Of a stretch of 64,000 nt of DNA, positions 23,341-34,105 are shown piece by piece (positions within the stretch are counted from its first letter, which is position 1; every line of letters starts with the position of its first letter). Source of the DNA: Acorus gramineus. Its lineage: Eukaryota > Streptophyta > Magnoliopsida > Acorales > Acoraceae. The position numbers and the translations under genes were made by a program. Below the pieces are notes generated by a model. It did no database searches, was not told the DNA's origin, and was given only the letters and a program-made list of their open reading frames with translations. The stretch covers positions 11,397,571-11,461,570 of the forward strand of contig CM060850.1 of assembly GCA_030737835.1 (NCBI GenBank), written 5' to 3'.

Positions 23341-23584
23341 GGAAAAAAATCCAAATAACACCTTGTAAAATATCTGAAATCCATATAATCCCTTTATTTT
23401 TTCAAAAATTCATATAACCAGATAAAATATTCACAGAATAATTTTAATCTGTTAATAAAAATTAATTAAAAAAGACTATTTAAATTTATATAAGTGTTTT
23501 TATTAGATTATATGAATTTTATAAAAATTAAGAGAAATCATATAGATTTCATGCATCTTATAGGAGGTCATATGAATTTTTTCC
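23341..23584. mobile_element. Mutator-type foldback MITE, family X copy 1
   Basis: 244 bp with ends GGAAAAAAATCC and AATTTTTTCC, flanked by a perfect 9-bp duplication ATTATAAAA (23332-23340 and 23585-23593). The 9-bp duplication points to the Mutator superfamily. The body is an imperfect palindrome built from CATATAA and ATATGAATTT words. It is shorter than the other copies (about 480-530 bp), so probably an internally deleted form. Confidence 0.85.
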
Positions 23585-23599
23585 ATTATAAAAAGATCG

Positions 23600-24160
23600 G
23601 TACTTATTGATTCACCCAACTTTCTGACAGCAAAAGGGACCTTGCTCTTGGCTGTCATCCAATTGAACAGTCTGCATCACTTACCCAGAGGAAAAAAAGC
23701 TGCTTCTCTGTATTGTCTTACCAAAAAAACAGAAGATGAGTTTGCATGGGGGCCAGAAAATTTTCAATGGCAATTAAAGTTGGAACAGTCACTTAAGGCA
23801 TAGGTTTTATTTTATTTGAAGGTAGCAACCTGATGCAAATTAAAAGTAAGAGTTGTTTTGATTAATTTTATTATTTTATTTAAATAATTAGTTTAGATCG
23901 ATAATTATTTTATGATTTTCACATAGATTTTATCTATGGATTTAAAAGCAAGTTTGTTAGGATTTATTAGATTTTGAAATATTCAGGTTCTTAGGAACTA
24001 ATTAATTTGTTAGACAGAGCTGTGATTTAGGTAAAATATTATCCCATCTCAATAAACCGATAAACTTAATGCTTATAAATATGCCTCATTAGAATTGTAA
24101 AAGAAGTTCAGTTTATTATTATTATTATGATCCTTTGTCTTTTTTCTTTCAAAGCTCATG
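23600..24160. other. Intergenic DNA, nothing recognised
   Basis: AT-rich; short (ATT)n at about 24115-24127. No gene or element ends identified. Confidence 0.4.
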
Positions 24161-24735
24161 TGAGTAGGCCTATCAACGGATCGTGGGTCGATCAGAATCC
24201 GATCAGAACCTAACATGATAAAAAGCGTAAATACCCGATCCGAAGGATATGACAATCAAAACGAGTCGGGTCTAGATTAACCCTGACCTGATCGTATGGA
24301 CCTGATATATGGACTCAAGCAAAATACTATGTGATTTTTTTATATATTTATGATCCAATCCAACATCTATGATCCAATCTAACATTTATAATTATATATT
24401 AAATAATCATTTAAAAATTTAAGCATTCTAAATATTTTTACAACCTTTTGACTTTACGTAAAAACATAATAATTCAAACCGTATTCAATATTCCCTCATA
24501 AAACATTAAAAATTTAAAATAGTAAAGAACTAATTATAATATATTAGACTCTGTTAAAATAAATAAATGAAGCTATTTTAGGCCCTTAAGAAGTTTCTCG
24601 AGCTCTCTTTTTTTGACCTAGGCATGTTAATGAGTCGACCCAACCCTACCCGAGATCCCATATGAACGTGATCCAAAGTACCCAACAATCAAATCGGTCA
24701 GGTCCGGGTCCACCCGATTCGACCTGGACCGACCG
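24160..24735. repeat. Relics of a GGGTCGGGTC-type non-autonomous transposon
   Basis: Two GC-richer pieces in AT-rich DNA: about 24165-24310 (GGCCTATCAACGGATCG, GAGTCGGGTCTAGAT) and 24617-24735 (TAGGCATGTTAATGAGTCGA, GTCCGGGTCCACCCGATTCG). The style matches common plant hAT-like short elements that start TAGGCATGTCAATGGGTC. Ends are incomplete. Confidence 0.4.
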
Positions 24736-26471
24736 TTGAGGTCTACATGTGAGGGAGTCCACTGGTGGGTTCTCTTCACTTACCTAGTTAGTCCCATTGG
24801 TTGGACGATCACAAATGAGTGTAGATATTTATAGGATGGCACATTTTCTTTTTCTTTTTTTGGATACATATAGGATGGCACATTTAATGTTACTCATTTG
24901 AATCAAAGGTTTAGATGCTTTTTTAGGCAATTTTGAATACCACTTTTATTTTGAATCGATAAGTTGAAAATGGTTTTGTATTTTTTTTAACCCAGATAAT
25001 AACTTGTGAGCTAGTCCAAGTTAAACTCAATCGATACCGTTAAAGAGTCATTATTAGAATAATATTATGTTTTTATTATCATTATTATTATATTATTAGT
25101 TTCCTAGTTTTCCTATATTCCTTTTCTGGTATTTTAGGGTTTCCTCTATGTATCTATAAATAGAGTCCTTTGGCTCCTCTAATACAATAACAAGAATTCC
25201 TTTTTTTTATTCTAACATGGTATCAGAGCCACCTCCCTAGATCTATAAAAAAAAGTTTTATTTCTTCTTCTCTGCTCCGATTGAAGAGTCTTCAATCGGG
25301 GCGGGGGAGGACTTTTGGTACCCATAATTTTTCTTTTCGTTGTTCAACGCTTCCACCCTTCTCGCCCTGCCGTTGTGCCCTGCCGATGTGCCCTAATCGC
25401 CCTGCCGTCGTGCCCTGCCGACGGACCTACCAACCCTACCGTCGTGCCTTGTCGTGCCCTGCCAACGTGCCCTGCCAGCCCTGCAATTATGCCTTGCCGA
25501 TGTGCCCTGCTCGCCCTGCCGTCGCGCTCTGCGTGCCCTGTCGACGTGCCCTGCCAGCCCTGCCATTGTGCCCTGCTCGCCCTGCTAGCCTTGCCGACGT
25601 GCCCTGCTAGCCCAAACATCCCTCGCGCATTGCTGCCTGCCAGCCCTGCCATCGCACCCTGCTAGCCCTGCAAACGTGCCCTGCTAGGGCATCCCAGTGC
25701 TCCCGGATCTCCAAGGATCTACACTGCCAGCGCTCCCGGATCTCCCAAGATCACCCCTGCCAGCGCGTGCCAACGTTCTCGGATATCCCGGGATCTGCCC
25801 TACCAGCGCGTGTTAGCGCTCCCGGGATCTGCCTTGCCAGCACGTGCCAGCGCTCCCGGATCTCCCGGGATTTATTCTGCCAGTGCGTGCCAGCGTTTGC
25901 CAGCGAGTGCTAGGCCTTGCCAGCGGGTGCCAGCTCTCCCGGGATAGTGCCTCGGATCTCCTAGGATCTTGCCCTGGATCTCCCGGGATCCTGTCCGGGA
26001 CGCCTCCCCAGCGCAACCCAGCGCACCCCATGTGCGTCCCAGAGCCACCCAGTGCACGCCACCAACCGCCATCGTGCACCACCAGCAGCTGCCACTCTCC
26101 TCTGTCGGCACCAATGTCCGCCGCCCTCTGGCAGTCCTCCGCCGCTTGCCACCGACTCCGATCGCCGCCTCCCGGTGATCCTCCAGCGGCCCTCTGCCAC
26201 CTCCAGCAATCTTTCGACCGCCCTCCGAAAATTCTCCGGCTGCCAGTCGCCACCACCAGCTGCCCTCTGCCACCTCCGACAGCCCTCGGCCTCCTCCGGC
26301 CTCTCTTTGGCGGCCCTTTGCAGCCCTCGGTGATCCTCTGGCTACTCTCAACCATCTCCAGCCACCCTCTGGCGCTCTCCGTTGCACTCAGCCGCTCTCC
26401 ACAGACCTCCAATGCATCCGGCCGCCCTCCTATGGCTCTGGCGGCCACCTCGGGATTTCAGAACACTAAAT

Positions 26472-27076
26472 TGAACTTTATTTTCTATCTAAAGGTCCGA
26501 TTAATGTGTTATCTTCGTGGAACGTCAGACATGGATCTATTTTATGTAAAGGATTCCAATAATGATACACAACTAAAGGGTTATGCAGATTCAGGATATC
26601 TTTCAGCTCCTCACAAGGCTCGCTCATAAACAGGCTATGTATTCACTTGCGGTGGCACAGCAATCTCTTGGCGATCTACGAAACAGACTTTGGTCGCCAC
26701 GTCTTCTAACCACTCTGAGATTCTTGCACTCCACGAAGCAAGCCGGGAATGCGTGTGGATAAGGTCTTTGGTTCATCATATTCGTACTGCATGCGGACTA
26801 TCTCTCATTACAGATGTTCCAACAACTATATATGAAGACAATGCAGCATGCATTGCTCAAATCAAAGGGGGATATATCAAGGGTGATAGAACAAAGCATA
26901 TTTCTCCAAAATTCTTTTACACTCATGAGCTCCAGCAGAGACATGAAATTGATGTTCAACAAATTCAGTCAAAAGACAATCTTGCAGATTTGTTTACTAA
27001 AGCTTTGTCGACATCAACATTCAAGAAGCTGGTGTATGAAATCGGGATGCGACGAGTTTGCGACCAAAATTCTTGA
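26472..27076 (+). pseudogene. Copia RNase H remnant
   Basis: Recognisable copia RNase H text (LKGYADSGYLSAPHKARS, EILALHEASRECVWIR, YEDNAACIAQIKGGYIKGDR, KDNLADLFTKALSTSTFKKL). A fossil piece of pol, not a functional gene. Confidence 0.85.
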
Positions 27077-27247
27077 AATCTTATACTTATGAGGGGGAGT
27101 AATCTTTGATGACATTTTGCGAACTGTACTCTTTTTCCTTCGCCTAGGTTTTGTCCCATTGGGTTTTCCTGGCAAAGTTTTAATGAGGCAGTGTCAAACG
27201 CATACACTATTATACGATTAAGTTACATTGTACTCTTTTTCCTTCGC

Positions 27248-27415
27248 TTTGGTTTTTTTCCATTGGGTTTTCCAAGCAAGGTTTTAATGAGGCAATTTTC
27301 TTAGCGTGGTGGTCATCCAAGGGGGAGTGTTGCTTTGGTTTTTTTCCATTGGGTTTTCCAAGCAAGGTTTTAATGAGGCAATTTTCTTAGCGTGGTGGTC
27401 ATCCAAGGGGGAGTG
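27248..27415 (+). repeat. Tandem duplication of about 85 bp before the LTR
   Basis: The unit running from GCTTTGGTTTTTTTCCATTG to CATCCAAGGGGGAGTGTT occurs twice head to tail (about 27247-27332 and 27333-27417). A more diverged earlier copy of its first part is at 27128-27190. The second unit leads directly into the LTR. Confidence 0.8.
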
Positions 27416-28073
27416 TTGTGAATATGGTGGATAACCACCACTTCTCTAACCCATAACCTCCCCCACTCTTCAACTCCATAACCTCCCCCACTCTTCTATT
27501 CCATAACACTCCCATTATTGCTCCACTATCTCCCCCTCACCTCTATAGACTTGTAACTCTCCACCTTTGGGATTCCTCTATTCACCCTATAAATAGAGGA
27601 GTTCTCTCTTGTATTCAACCAACAAAAGTGAATACAAGAGAGAACCCCTCTATTTATAGGGTGAATAGAGGAATCCCAAAGGTGGAGAGTTACAAGTCTA
27701 TAGAGGTGAGGGTGAGATAGTGGGGCAATAATGAGAGTGTTATAGAATAGAAGAGTGGGGGAGGTTATGGAGTTGAAGAGTGGGGGAGGTTATGGGTTAG
27801 AGAAGTGGTGGTTATCCACCATATTCACAACACTCCCCCTTGGATGACCACCACGTTAAGAAAATTGCCTCATTAAATAGAGGAACCTCTCTATTTATAG
27901 GGTGAATAGAGGAATCCCAAAGGTGGAGAGTTACAAGTCTATAGAGGTGAGGGAGAGATAGTGGAGCAATAATGGGAGTGTTATGGAATAGAAGAGTGGG
28001 GGAGGTTATGGAGTTGAAAAGTGGGGGAGGTTATGGGTTAGAGAAGTGGTGGTTATCCACCATATTCACAACA
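27416..28073. mobile_element. Cluster of three copia-like LTR segments in opposite orientations
   Basis: The LTR family begins TGTTGTGAATATGGTGG and contains CCCTATAAATAGAGG. Segment 1 is plus (27416 to about 27622). Segments 2 and 3 are minus (27828 to about 27632, and 28073 to about 27885) and are separated by about 50 bp (27829-27878) that is the reverse complement of the internal sequence just before the plus-strand LTR, including its purine tract. Segments 2 and 3 therefore look like a minus-strand element reduced to LTR, a scrap of interior, and LTR, abutting the end of a plus-strand one. The three segments are very alike by eye, which suggests fairly recent activity. Fossil, non-coding. 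Confidence 0.75.
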
Positions 28074-28289
28074 GATGCAAATTTTTGTTTGAAGCATTTT
28101 CATCGACAATTTTTGCGTTCGATCGATTCGAGTGATTTGATTATCATTATTTGTCCGTTCAGGTTTGGACTGTTATCTTTATGTTTATTCCCTCAGTTAA
28201 TCATCATACTGATTTACATTTTTTTGTTGAATCTGATGTTTGATATTGAATCTGGTGTTCAAAATTAAGCTACATTTTTATAACTGAAT

Positions 28290-28748
28290 TATGTATGCAT
28301 TATAGTCTCTGATTTTAGTGTGATTTTGAACAATATTTACTTTTTCTGAAAGTCACTTACACTTGTCTGATTTATTTTTTTGGAAATATATCTGAACATT
28401 ATATGTATTATATTTTTTATTTTTTTTTCCTTTTATGCGGTTTATGTTTTTAATTAATGTTTTAAAATTCAATGACATTTTCAAATGTATCTAAATTTTA
28501 TATGTATTATACTCTCTGTTTTTAGTATGATTTTGAACAGTATTTGTTTGTTGTTTTGAAAGCCAGTTATATTTGTTACATTTATTTTTTTAGAAATGTA
28601 ACTGAACATTATATACATTATATTTTAAAATTTTTTGTGTCGTTATGCAATTTATGTTTTTCTTTAATATTTTAAATTCAGTTACATTTTCAAATGTTTA
28701 TGAATTTTATATCCAACACTCTATGTTTTTAGTGTGATTTTGAAAAGC
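28290..28748 (+). repeat. About 210-bp tandem repeat, 2.2 copies
   Basis: Units start near 28290, 28501 and 28710, each opening with TAT(G/C)-type text followed by CTCT...TTTTTAGT(A/G)TGATTTTGAA. Units 1 and 2 share TATCTGAACATTATATGTATT-like and AATTCAGTTACATTTTCAAA-like words. AT-rich, no coding. Possibly a fragment of a satellite or of a transposon's internal repeats. Confidence 0.7.
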
Positions 28749-28779
28749 TAAAATATATAAATGATAATATGTATGGATT

Positions 28780-29335
28780 CTAGCCAACTCTTAGAATTAA
28801 GTAATTCCATGTTATTCAAGTTAAAAGAATATGTGGGCCACTATCAAATCAATTGTCATCACCTTTTATAAAACAACAAGCAAATCAACTGTTATCATTA
28901 TTCACCTTTTATAAATCATTATCCACATCTTATTCACATTTTTATCTAAACAACTAAAACTTTATTATTACGTTTCCCAACAATAATTATTCAAAAAAAA
29001 AAACTTTATTCTTATTTATATTTAAATAGTCATAAACTGTATAATAACTTAAATATCTATCCAAACGGGGGCTTAAGGTATCAATGGAATTGTGTTATTC
29101 TACCCAATCTATCCCACTGGAATAAGAGTGTCAAATAATTTGTCATCAACTCCCTCTTATAAATCAAGGGTTACATATCAAATCATATTTTATATTTTAT
29201 AAATTTTTATCCATATCTTATATACATTTTATCCACAAGTTATCCATGGTCAACCATAAAATAAGGACTTTGTTATTACGTTTTTCAGAGAGAATAACTA
29301 AAAATACAAACAAACAAAAAATTATTTATTCATTA
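28780..29335. mobile_element. Two related MITE relics, inverted relative to 19550-20290
   Basis: Words such as CAACTGTTATCATTATTCACC, TTTTATAAATCATTATCCAC and TATTACGTTTCCCAACAATAA are reverse complements of text at 19610-19760 and 20090-20250. Two copies stand side by side here, as they do before gene A. Confidence 0.5.
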
Positions 29336-30514
29336 TCTATACTATAATCTACCTCTCAAAATATTATCAAAATTTCTAATCATTTTTCAATTGTCACATG
29401 TTTTTGGTTTAGTGCACTTTCATAAAATTAAAATATACATTACAATGAATTATTTACATCTCTTATGTTAAAAAAAAAAAAAAAAATTCACGTTTCATCA
29501 AATAAATATATGCATCGTTAGCCAAATAAAACTATGTAACATCATTTTTTATTATCAAAGCTAAGGCCAAATACTAGTTGGACAATTTGATTGTTAAACG
29601 CGTTTGTGATCTTTAGATCTTAATTTTTTTTTAAAAAGGATTATAATTTAATTAAATGCTTGTTTTATTTTAAAATCTTTAATAAGATATTATCTCAATA
29701 CCAATGGCTTTCAATATGTTTATCTTGAGATGATAAGATCTGACAGTTACATACGCGTTGAATAATTAAATTATGTAACTTGTGTTGGACCTAACCCCTG
29801 TACTTTCAAGGCCAGCTAAAGTCTAAAAACACCAAGCATCTTAAAGCTATTTAATCCAAAAACGGTATTCAAAGTCTTTATTTAGCTGTTGTCCCATCTT
29901 TAGAATTACTCTTCCAACAATCTTCTTGCGAGTGCTATAAAACAAGAATCACACGTATTTTGGCGGTCGGGACACCCTCCCCCTTTGGGAGAGGTGATAT
30001 ATATAGTCTATTATGTAACCCTGACTACAATTTAAAAATGATCTTCTACCTGTTAGTACACTTCGCTATTAAAGTGTATATTTTGATATTATAATATATA
30101 CTTCTTTAACACAATGAATGTATATATATGGTTGGACTATCATTTTTCTTAATAAAATTTTGACATCCTAGGAAACACTTTTAAAATATATTCAATTTTA
30201 ATCATTCATCACTTTCACAAGTCAATCTCCTCTTTGTAATTAAAAAAAAAACAAGTCACACCAACATAACAGCCCCTGCAAAACCAAACAGCAATCTCAT
30301 TCCCCTATGATTCCACAAAAAAAAAAAATCTCATTCATTGCTGCTTGTTTGCAGTTGACTAACTTTCTCATGAACCACGTAATAACCCCTAAAGAGATCA
30401 TCAGTCGTGTTCCTACAGAATCTAAAACTAAAGCCAAAAACAAAGATAAAAAAGGAAAAGTAAAGATTGAGAGACAATGTGGGTCAGAAATCAATTCTCT
30501 GGCACTCTCAACAC

Positions 30515-30520
30515 TATAAA
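30515..30520 (+). promoter_or_regulatory. Conserved TATA box of the broken Ole e 1 copy
   Basis: TATAAA within CACTATAAAAACCCC, 57 bp before the ATG at 30572; counterpart of 20704-20709. The promoter may still work even though the frame is broken. Confidence 0.6.
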
Positions 30521-30571
30521 AACCCCAGCAAAGCATAACAATACAAACCAAGAAACCACAAAACCTAAGAT

Positions 30572-31443
30572 ATGGGCAACATCAATATCAATATCCTCTG
30601 CTTCATAATTCTTAGTCTCAGCTTCACCTTCCACACCTCCACAGCCAGGCATGCCAAAAACCTCCCATCTGCAGTTGTGGTGGGGGAAGGTCTACTGCGA
30701 CACTTGTTTCCGTCATGAATTCTCGAAGAACAGTCATCTCATCCACCGTATCCTATATATTTTACGACATTTCATCAGATTTTCACACAGGTAACAAATC
30801 CATTACACCATCTAATTAACACTCACCAATACGTACACCTTTTAGGAGCCTCTGTTGCAGTTGAATGTGAAAACCAGAAACAAAACCTCAGCTTTCGAAG
30901 AGAGTCCAAGACGGATGGACTCGGCACGTTCCGAGTCCGTCTCCCTATCACGGTTAAAGATCACATCCAGAGTTGCTCGGTGAAGCTAATCAGCAGTAGC
31001 GACCCCTTCTGCACCATCGCTGCTTCGACAAAATCTTCATCGCTAAATCTAAAATCGAAGACAAAAGGCATCCACGTCTTCTCCACCGAATTCTTCTCTT
31101 TCAAGCCATTGAATTATGTGTGATCAGAAGCCAAAATTCAGTCAAATGAAGACAGAATTGCCACAGTTTCCACCACTCCCACCTTTATCGACACTTCCAA
31201 AACTGCCACAGTTGCCTCCTCTGCTGAATTTCATATCACAAACAGAGAAACCCTCTACAACCCCCACCAGTGTTGCCCAACCCTCTACAACCCCCGCTGG
31301 CGTCTATTCTGCCACCAAATCCATTTAGGCCACCATCCCCTCCTCCGGCCTTCTGCTTCCCTCCGTTCCCATTCCTGTTCCCTCCCTCACCTTTCTTCCC
31401 TGGTGCTCCGCCAGCTATTCTATCGGAAAAGAAAACTCCATGA
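30572..31443 (+). pseudogene. Decayed duplicate of the Ole e 1/proline-rich gene
   Basis: Starts with the same MGNININI leader and signal peptide as the intact copy at 20760. An extra G in the GTGGTGGGGGAAGG run (about 30678-30690) shifts the frame just before the VYCDTC motif and leads to an early stop (TCATGA, about 30714-30719), leaving about 48 codons. The intron position is kept (GT at about 30750; acceptor before 30846). In exon 2 a small deletion after FKPL again brings a stop (GTGTGA, about 31118), and the proline-rich tail is shorter. A signal peptide and a few residues are all that could be made from this start. Alternative splicing is not excluded but nothing suggests it. Confidence 0.88.
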
Positions 31444-31597
31444 TTGAGAGATTCAGCTCAATAACATCCTGTATGTCCACAAGCTTAGCCACACGAAATA
31501 TCAATTCCTAAGAAAATCAAAATTGGTTGACCTATAAAAAAAATGTCTGTAATCCTAGACATAAAATTATTCCAATGATTCTCTCTCTTCTTGTTAG

Positions 31598-31850
31598 GGG
31601 GACCAGTTAGGTCCAACACGTATTCGACAATTTGATGATCCAATACAATCGTGATCGTCCGATCTTATCACTTTGAGATACAAAATTTAATTGAATTCTA
31701 AAAAAAGAAAATGTTAGAATTTAATTAATCTTAATTTTAATTTTAAAATCTGACAAAATATCTCAGTTTTAATAATTCAATAAGATCGAATAATCATGAT
31801 TGTGTTGGACCATCAAATTATCCAACGTGTGTTAAACCTAACCCAGTCCC
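31598..31850. mobile_element. 253-bp MITE in unit B with 8-bp target duplication
   Basis: Flanked by CTTGTTAG on both sides (31590-31597 and 31851-31858). Ends are inverted: GGGGACCAGTTAGGTCCAAC against the reverse complement GGGGACTGGGTTAGGTTTAA. Absent from the matching place in unit A (about 22135). A related copy lies at about 29572-29806. The 8-bp duplication suggests hAT. Confidence 0.8.
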
Positions 31851-32110
31851 CTTGTTAGGTAACTGGCTCGTTAGTCCTGGCAAATGTGGATGATTTTGGG
31901 CTTAAAAAGGGGACCCAGCCCACAAAACAATTGACTGTGAGCCATGGGCCACTACTGATAGGATTTCAGGCTTGGGCTCTGTGATTAGGCCTTCCCTGAC
32001 ACAGAGATCTTCTAAACCATGAATCACATTGATAACTCTTGATTTAAGAGTTATTAAAGTATATACATTTAATAAAGTATATATTTCGAGTTATATATTT
32101 AATAACGTAT

Positions 32111-32990
32111 GAGTTTTGTTAACGAGTGCCTTTAGGGCACTTGTTAACCTGTATTTATTGTTAACATTTTACGCAACCCAACAAATCTAATTATCATAAA
32201 AAAATAAATAAATTAAAAGATTTTTTAAAATACCAACAATACCCTTAATAAATTCACCACATTTTTTTTCTTCCCTCCCATATCCAATTTTTCTCGCCCA
32301 TAACCAAATTTATTCCTTTTATCCCAAAAAAGTTTCATTCGAAAATGTAAAAATGTATATTTCTTTTATTTTTATTCTTATCTCATATCTCATATCATTA
32401 TGATACTTGATTTAGTGTTGCTTATATGAAGATATTTTTTGTGCGGTATATAAGATTTTTAATTTTTATTCTTTGTTTGATTTAATATTTTATTTTTAAT
32501 ATTTTATATGCACCTCCATTTTTTATTGTTTTTGTTTTTTTTTTATCATTTGAATATATTTCAATATATTACAAATAAATGGTATTGCATGCTTCTGGCT
32601 CTGACTGATGCTTCACATCAAATTGGTGTAGACGGATTCGTGATAATGAAAAAAGAAATGTGTTTTATAATTTTGTATATAAAGCAGATGTTGAAATTTT
32701 ATGTCTTTCATTATAGTGGGTTAATATTGTAAATAAAAATTAAATTATAAGAAATACATGTAAAAAAAATGTTAATTTAATAAAAAAAATTTGAATATGA
32801 GAGGAAAAATTGGGTATGGGAGGGAAGAAAAACAATCGGTGAATTTATTAGGGGTATTGTTGGTATTTAAAAAAAATAATTTATGAATTCATATCATAAT
32901 TAGATTTGTTGGATTGCCTAAAAAGATAGCAATAAATGTGGGTTAACAAGTGCCCTCGAGGCACTCGTCAACAAAACCCAATAAAGTATA
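32111..32990. mobile_element. Mutator-type foldback element with long inverted ends
   Basis: About 880 bp. Inverted arms of over 200 bp begin GAGTTTTGTTAACGAGTGCC (right arm, reverse complement: GGGTTTTGTTGACGAGTGCC). Each arm opens with its own small palindrome (GTTAAC...GTGCC...GGCAC...GTTAAC). Flanks ATAACGTAT / ATAAAGTAT form a 9-bp duplication with one mismatch. Unit A lacks it. A 74-codon open frame in the middle (32508-32732) has no recognisable motif. Confidence 0.75.
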
Positions 32991-33430
32991 AACTTCTAGT
33001 TATTCGATTAGAGAAAATACAAAAAAAGGTACGCATTAAATTAGTTAAATTTTTTATTTTTATTTTTTTGTGAAAGTATGTAATATATTAAAGAAGAAAA
33101 TATACCTTAAAAAAATTAACATACAATGATGAGATTGCAGGAATGACCTTCAGTGACATTTTCTTTGGTATCAAGATAATCTCAGAGCTAAAACCAAGTT
33201 GTAGCAGGTTGGTTGGGTCTCAGACATACTCTTAAAATGATGCACAATACATATTTATATATATAAAAAAAGAAATTGTAATTACTCATACAATTTTTTT
33301 AACTATTACCTTAACTTTCTTAATAATGTATAAAGTTATCTGATTGGAAGCTTCGTTGTTCAACGCTAGTTGTGTAATGGATTTAAGTAAAACCTAACTA
33401 GATATTTGAGCCATTACAAAAGAAAAAATT

Positions 33431-33699
33431 ATTTTTTATTTTTAAGTCCCCATAAACTATAGGATTTAGTGATCGATCCCTCTCTTCTTCATATTTTTGT
33501 TTTAGTTCCCAAATTTAAGTGATATATTTTTTTAATCCCTCCCAAGGACTAAAAAAAATCAAATAATTTAGAAATAGGTCCCTCCCAGGGATTAAAAAGG
33601 AACATATTCTTTAAATCTAGAGACTAAAATCAAAATATGAAGAAGTGAGGGATCGATCACTAAATCCTATAGTTTATGGGGACTTAAAAATAAAAAACC
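33431..33699. mobile_element. MITE with about 90-bp inverted ends (AAGTCCCCATAAACTATAGG)
   Basis: The left AAGTCCCCATAAACTATAGG and GATCGATCCCTC are mirrored at 33640-33697. A relative is at about 51965-52237 (AAGTCTCCATAAATCATAGA, GATTGATCCCTCACTTCTTC). No coding. Confidence 0.75.
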
Positions 33700-33714
33700 C
33701 AAGAAAAAAAGGGA

Positions 33715-34105
33715 AATTGATTCAAAGTTCTTCAAGAAATTCTTAAATTATTTTTAAGTCCCTGAAACATTTAAACTTATTTTTAGGTCTTCAGACCCCA
33801 TTGTATATTATTTTTGAATCATTCTATCTAAACACCGTTAAGTCCACCATTATGTTTTTCATTTTTATCCCTCCTTCACTATCTATGTACACTATTAACA
33901 AGTCTATGTTACACTGTATGTGTACGTTGTTAGCAATATCCATATACACTGTTAAAATTTTGAAAAAGGAACACAATTGAAAAAAAGGATAAAAACTAGA
34001 ACTAATATTCCAACTAACCTAGAGACCTAAAAACCAGATATTTCAAGAACTTAAAATTAATTCAAGTGCTCCCCGGAGGACCTGAAATTAATTTCCCCAA
34101 GAAAA
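33715..34105. mobile_element. Second hairpin MITE, adjacent
   Basis: The left AAATTGATTCAAAGTTCTTCA and the right AACTTAAAATTAATTCAAGTG...GAAATTAATTTCCCC are roughly inverted, and both arms repeat AAGTCCCTGAAA / GGACCTGAAA-like text. Limits are approximate. Confidence 0.45.

Larger units (their letters stand above)
25047..27415 (+). mobile_element. Broken Ty1/copia LTR retrotransposon with GC-rich interior
   Basis: A fossil. Parts in order: a degenerate 5' LTR (about 25047-25217, with a CTATAAATAG TATA-like word), a primer-binding site complementary to initiator tRNA-Met (TGGTATCAGAGCC, 25218-25230), a GC-rich repetitive interior (about 25360-26450), the copia RNase H region at the end of pol (26472-27076), and a purine-rich tract. 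Most of gag, protease, integrase and reverse transcriptase is absent. It is clearly broken in several ways and probably of moderate age; the RNase H stretch is still easy to recognise. The relation between its 5' LTR and the LTRs at 27416-28073 is unclear: they do not look alike, so the locus may be a composite of two families. Confidence 0.8.
29340..33355. repeat. Segmental duplication, unit B (partner at about 18100-22670)
   Basis: Same block order as unit A (blocks listed there). Unit B carries the broken Ole e 1 copy and extra transposons at about 29572-29806, 31598-31850 and 32111-32990. Confidence 0.85.

Noticed and set aside
25281-26448. Long Cys/Pro-rich or Arg/Gly-rich open frames on both strands
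   Set aside because: They come from GC-rich tandem repeats without stops in any frame, inside a broken LTR element; no protein family motif.
32508-32732. 74-codon frame in the middle of the 880-bp foldback element
   Set aside because: AT-rich, no transposase motif; the element is best seen as non-autonomous.
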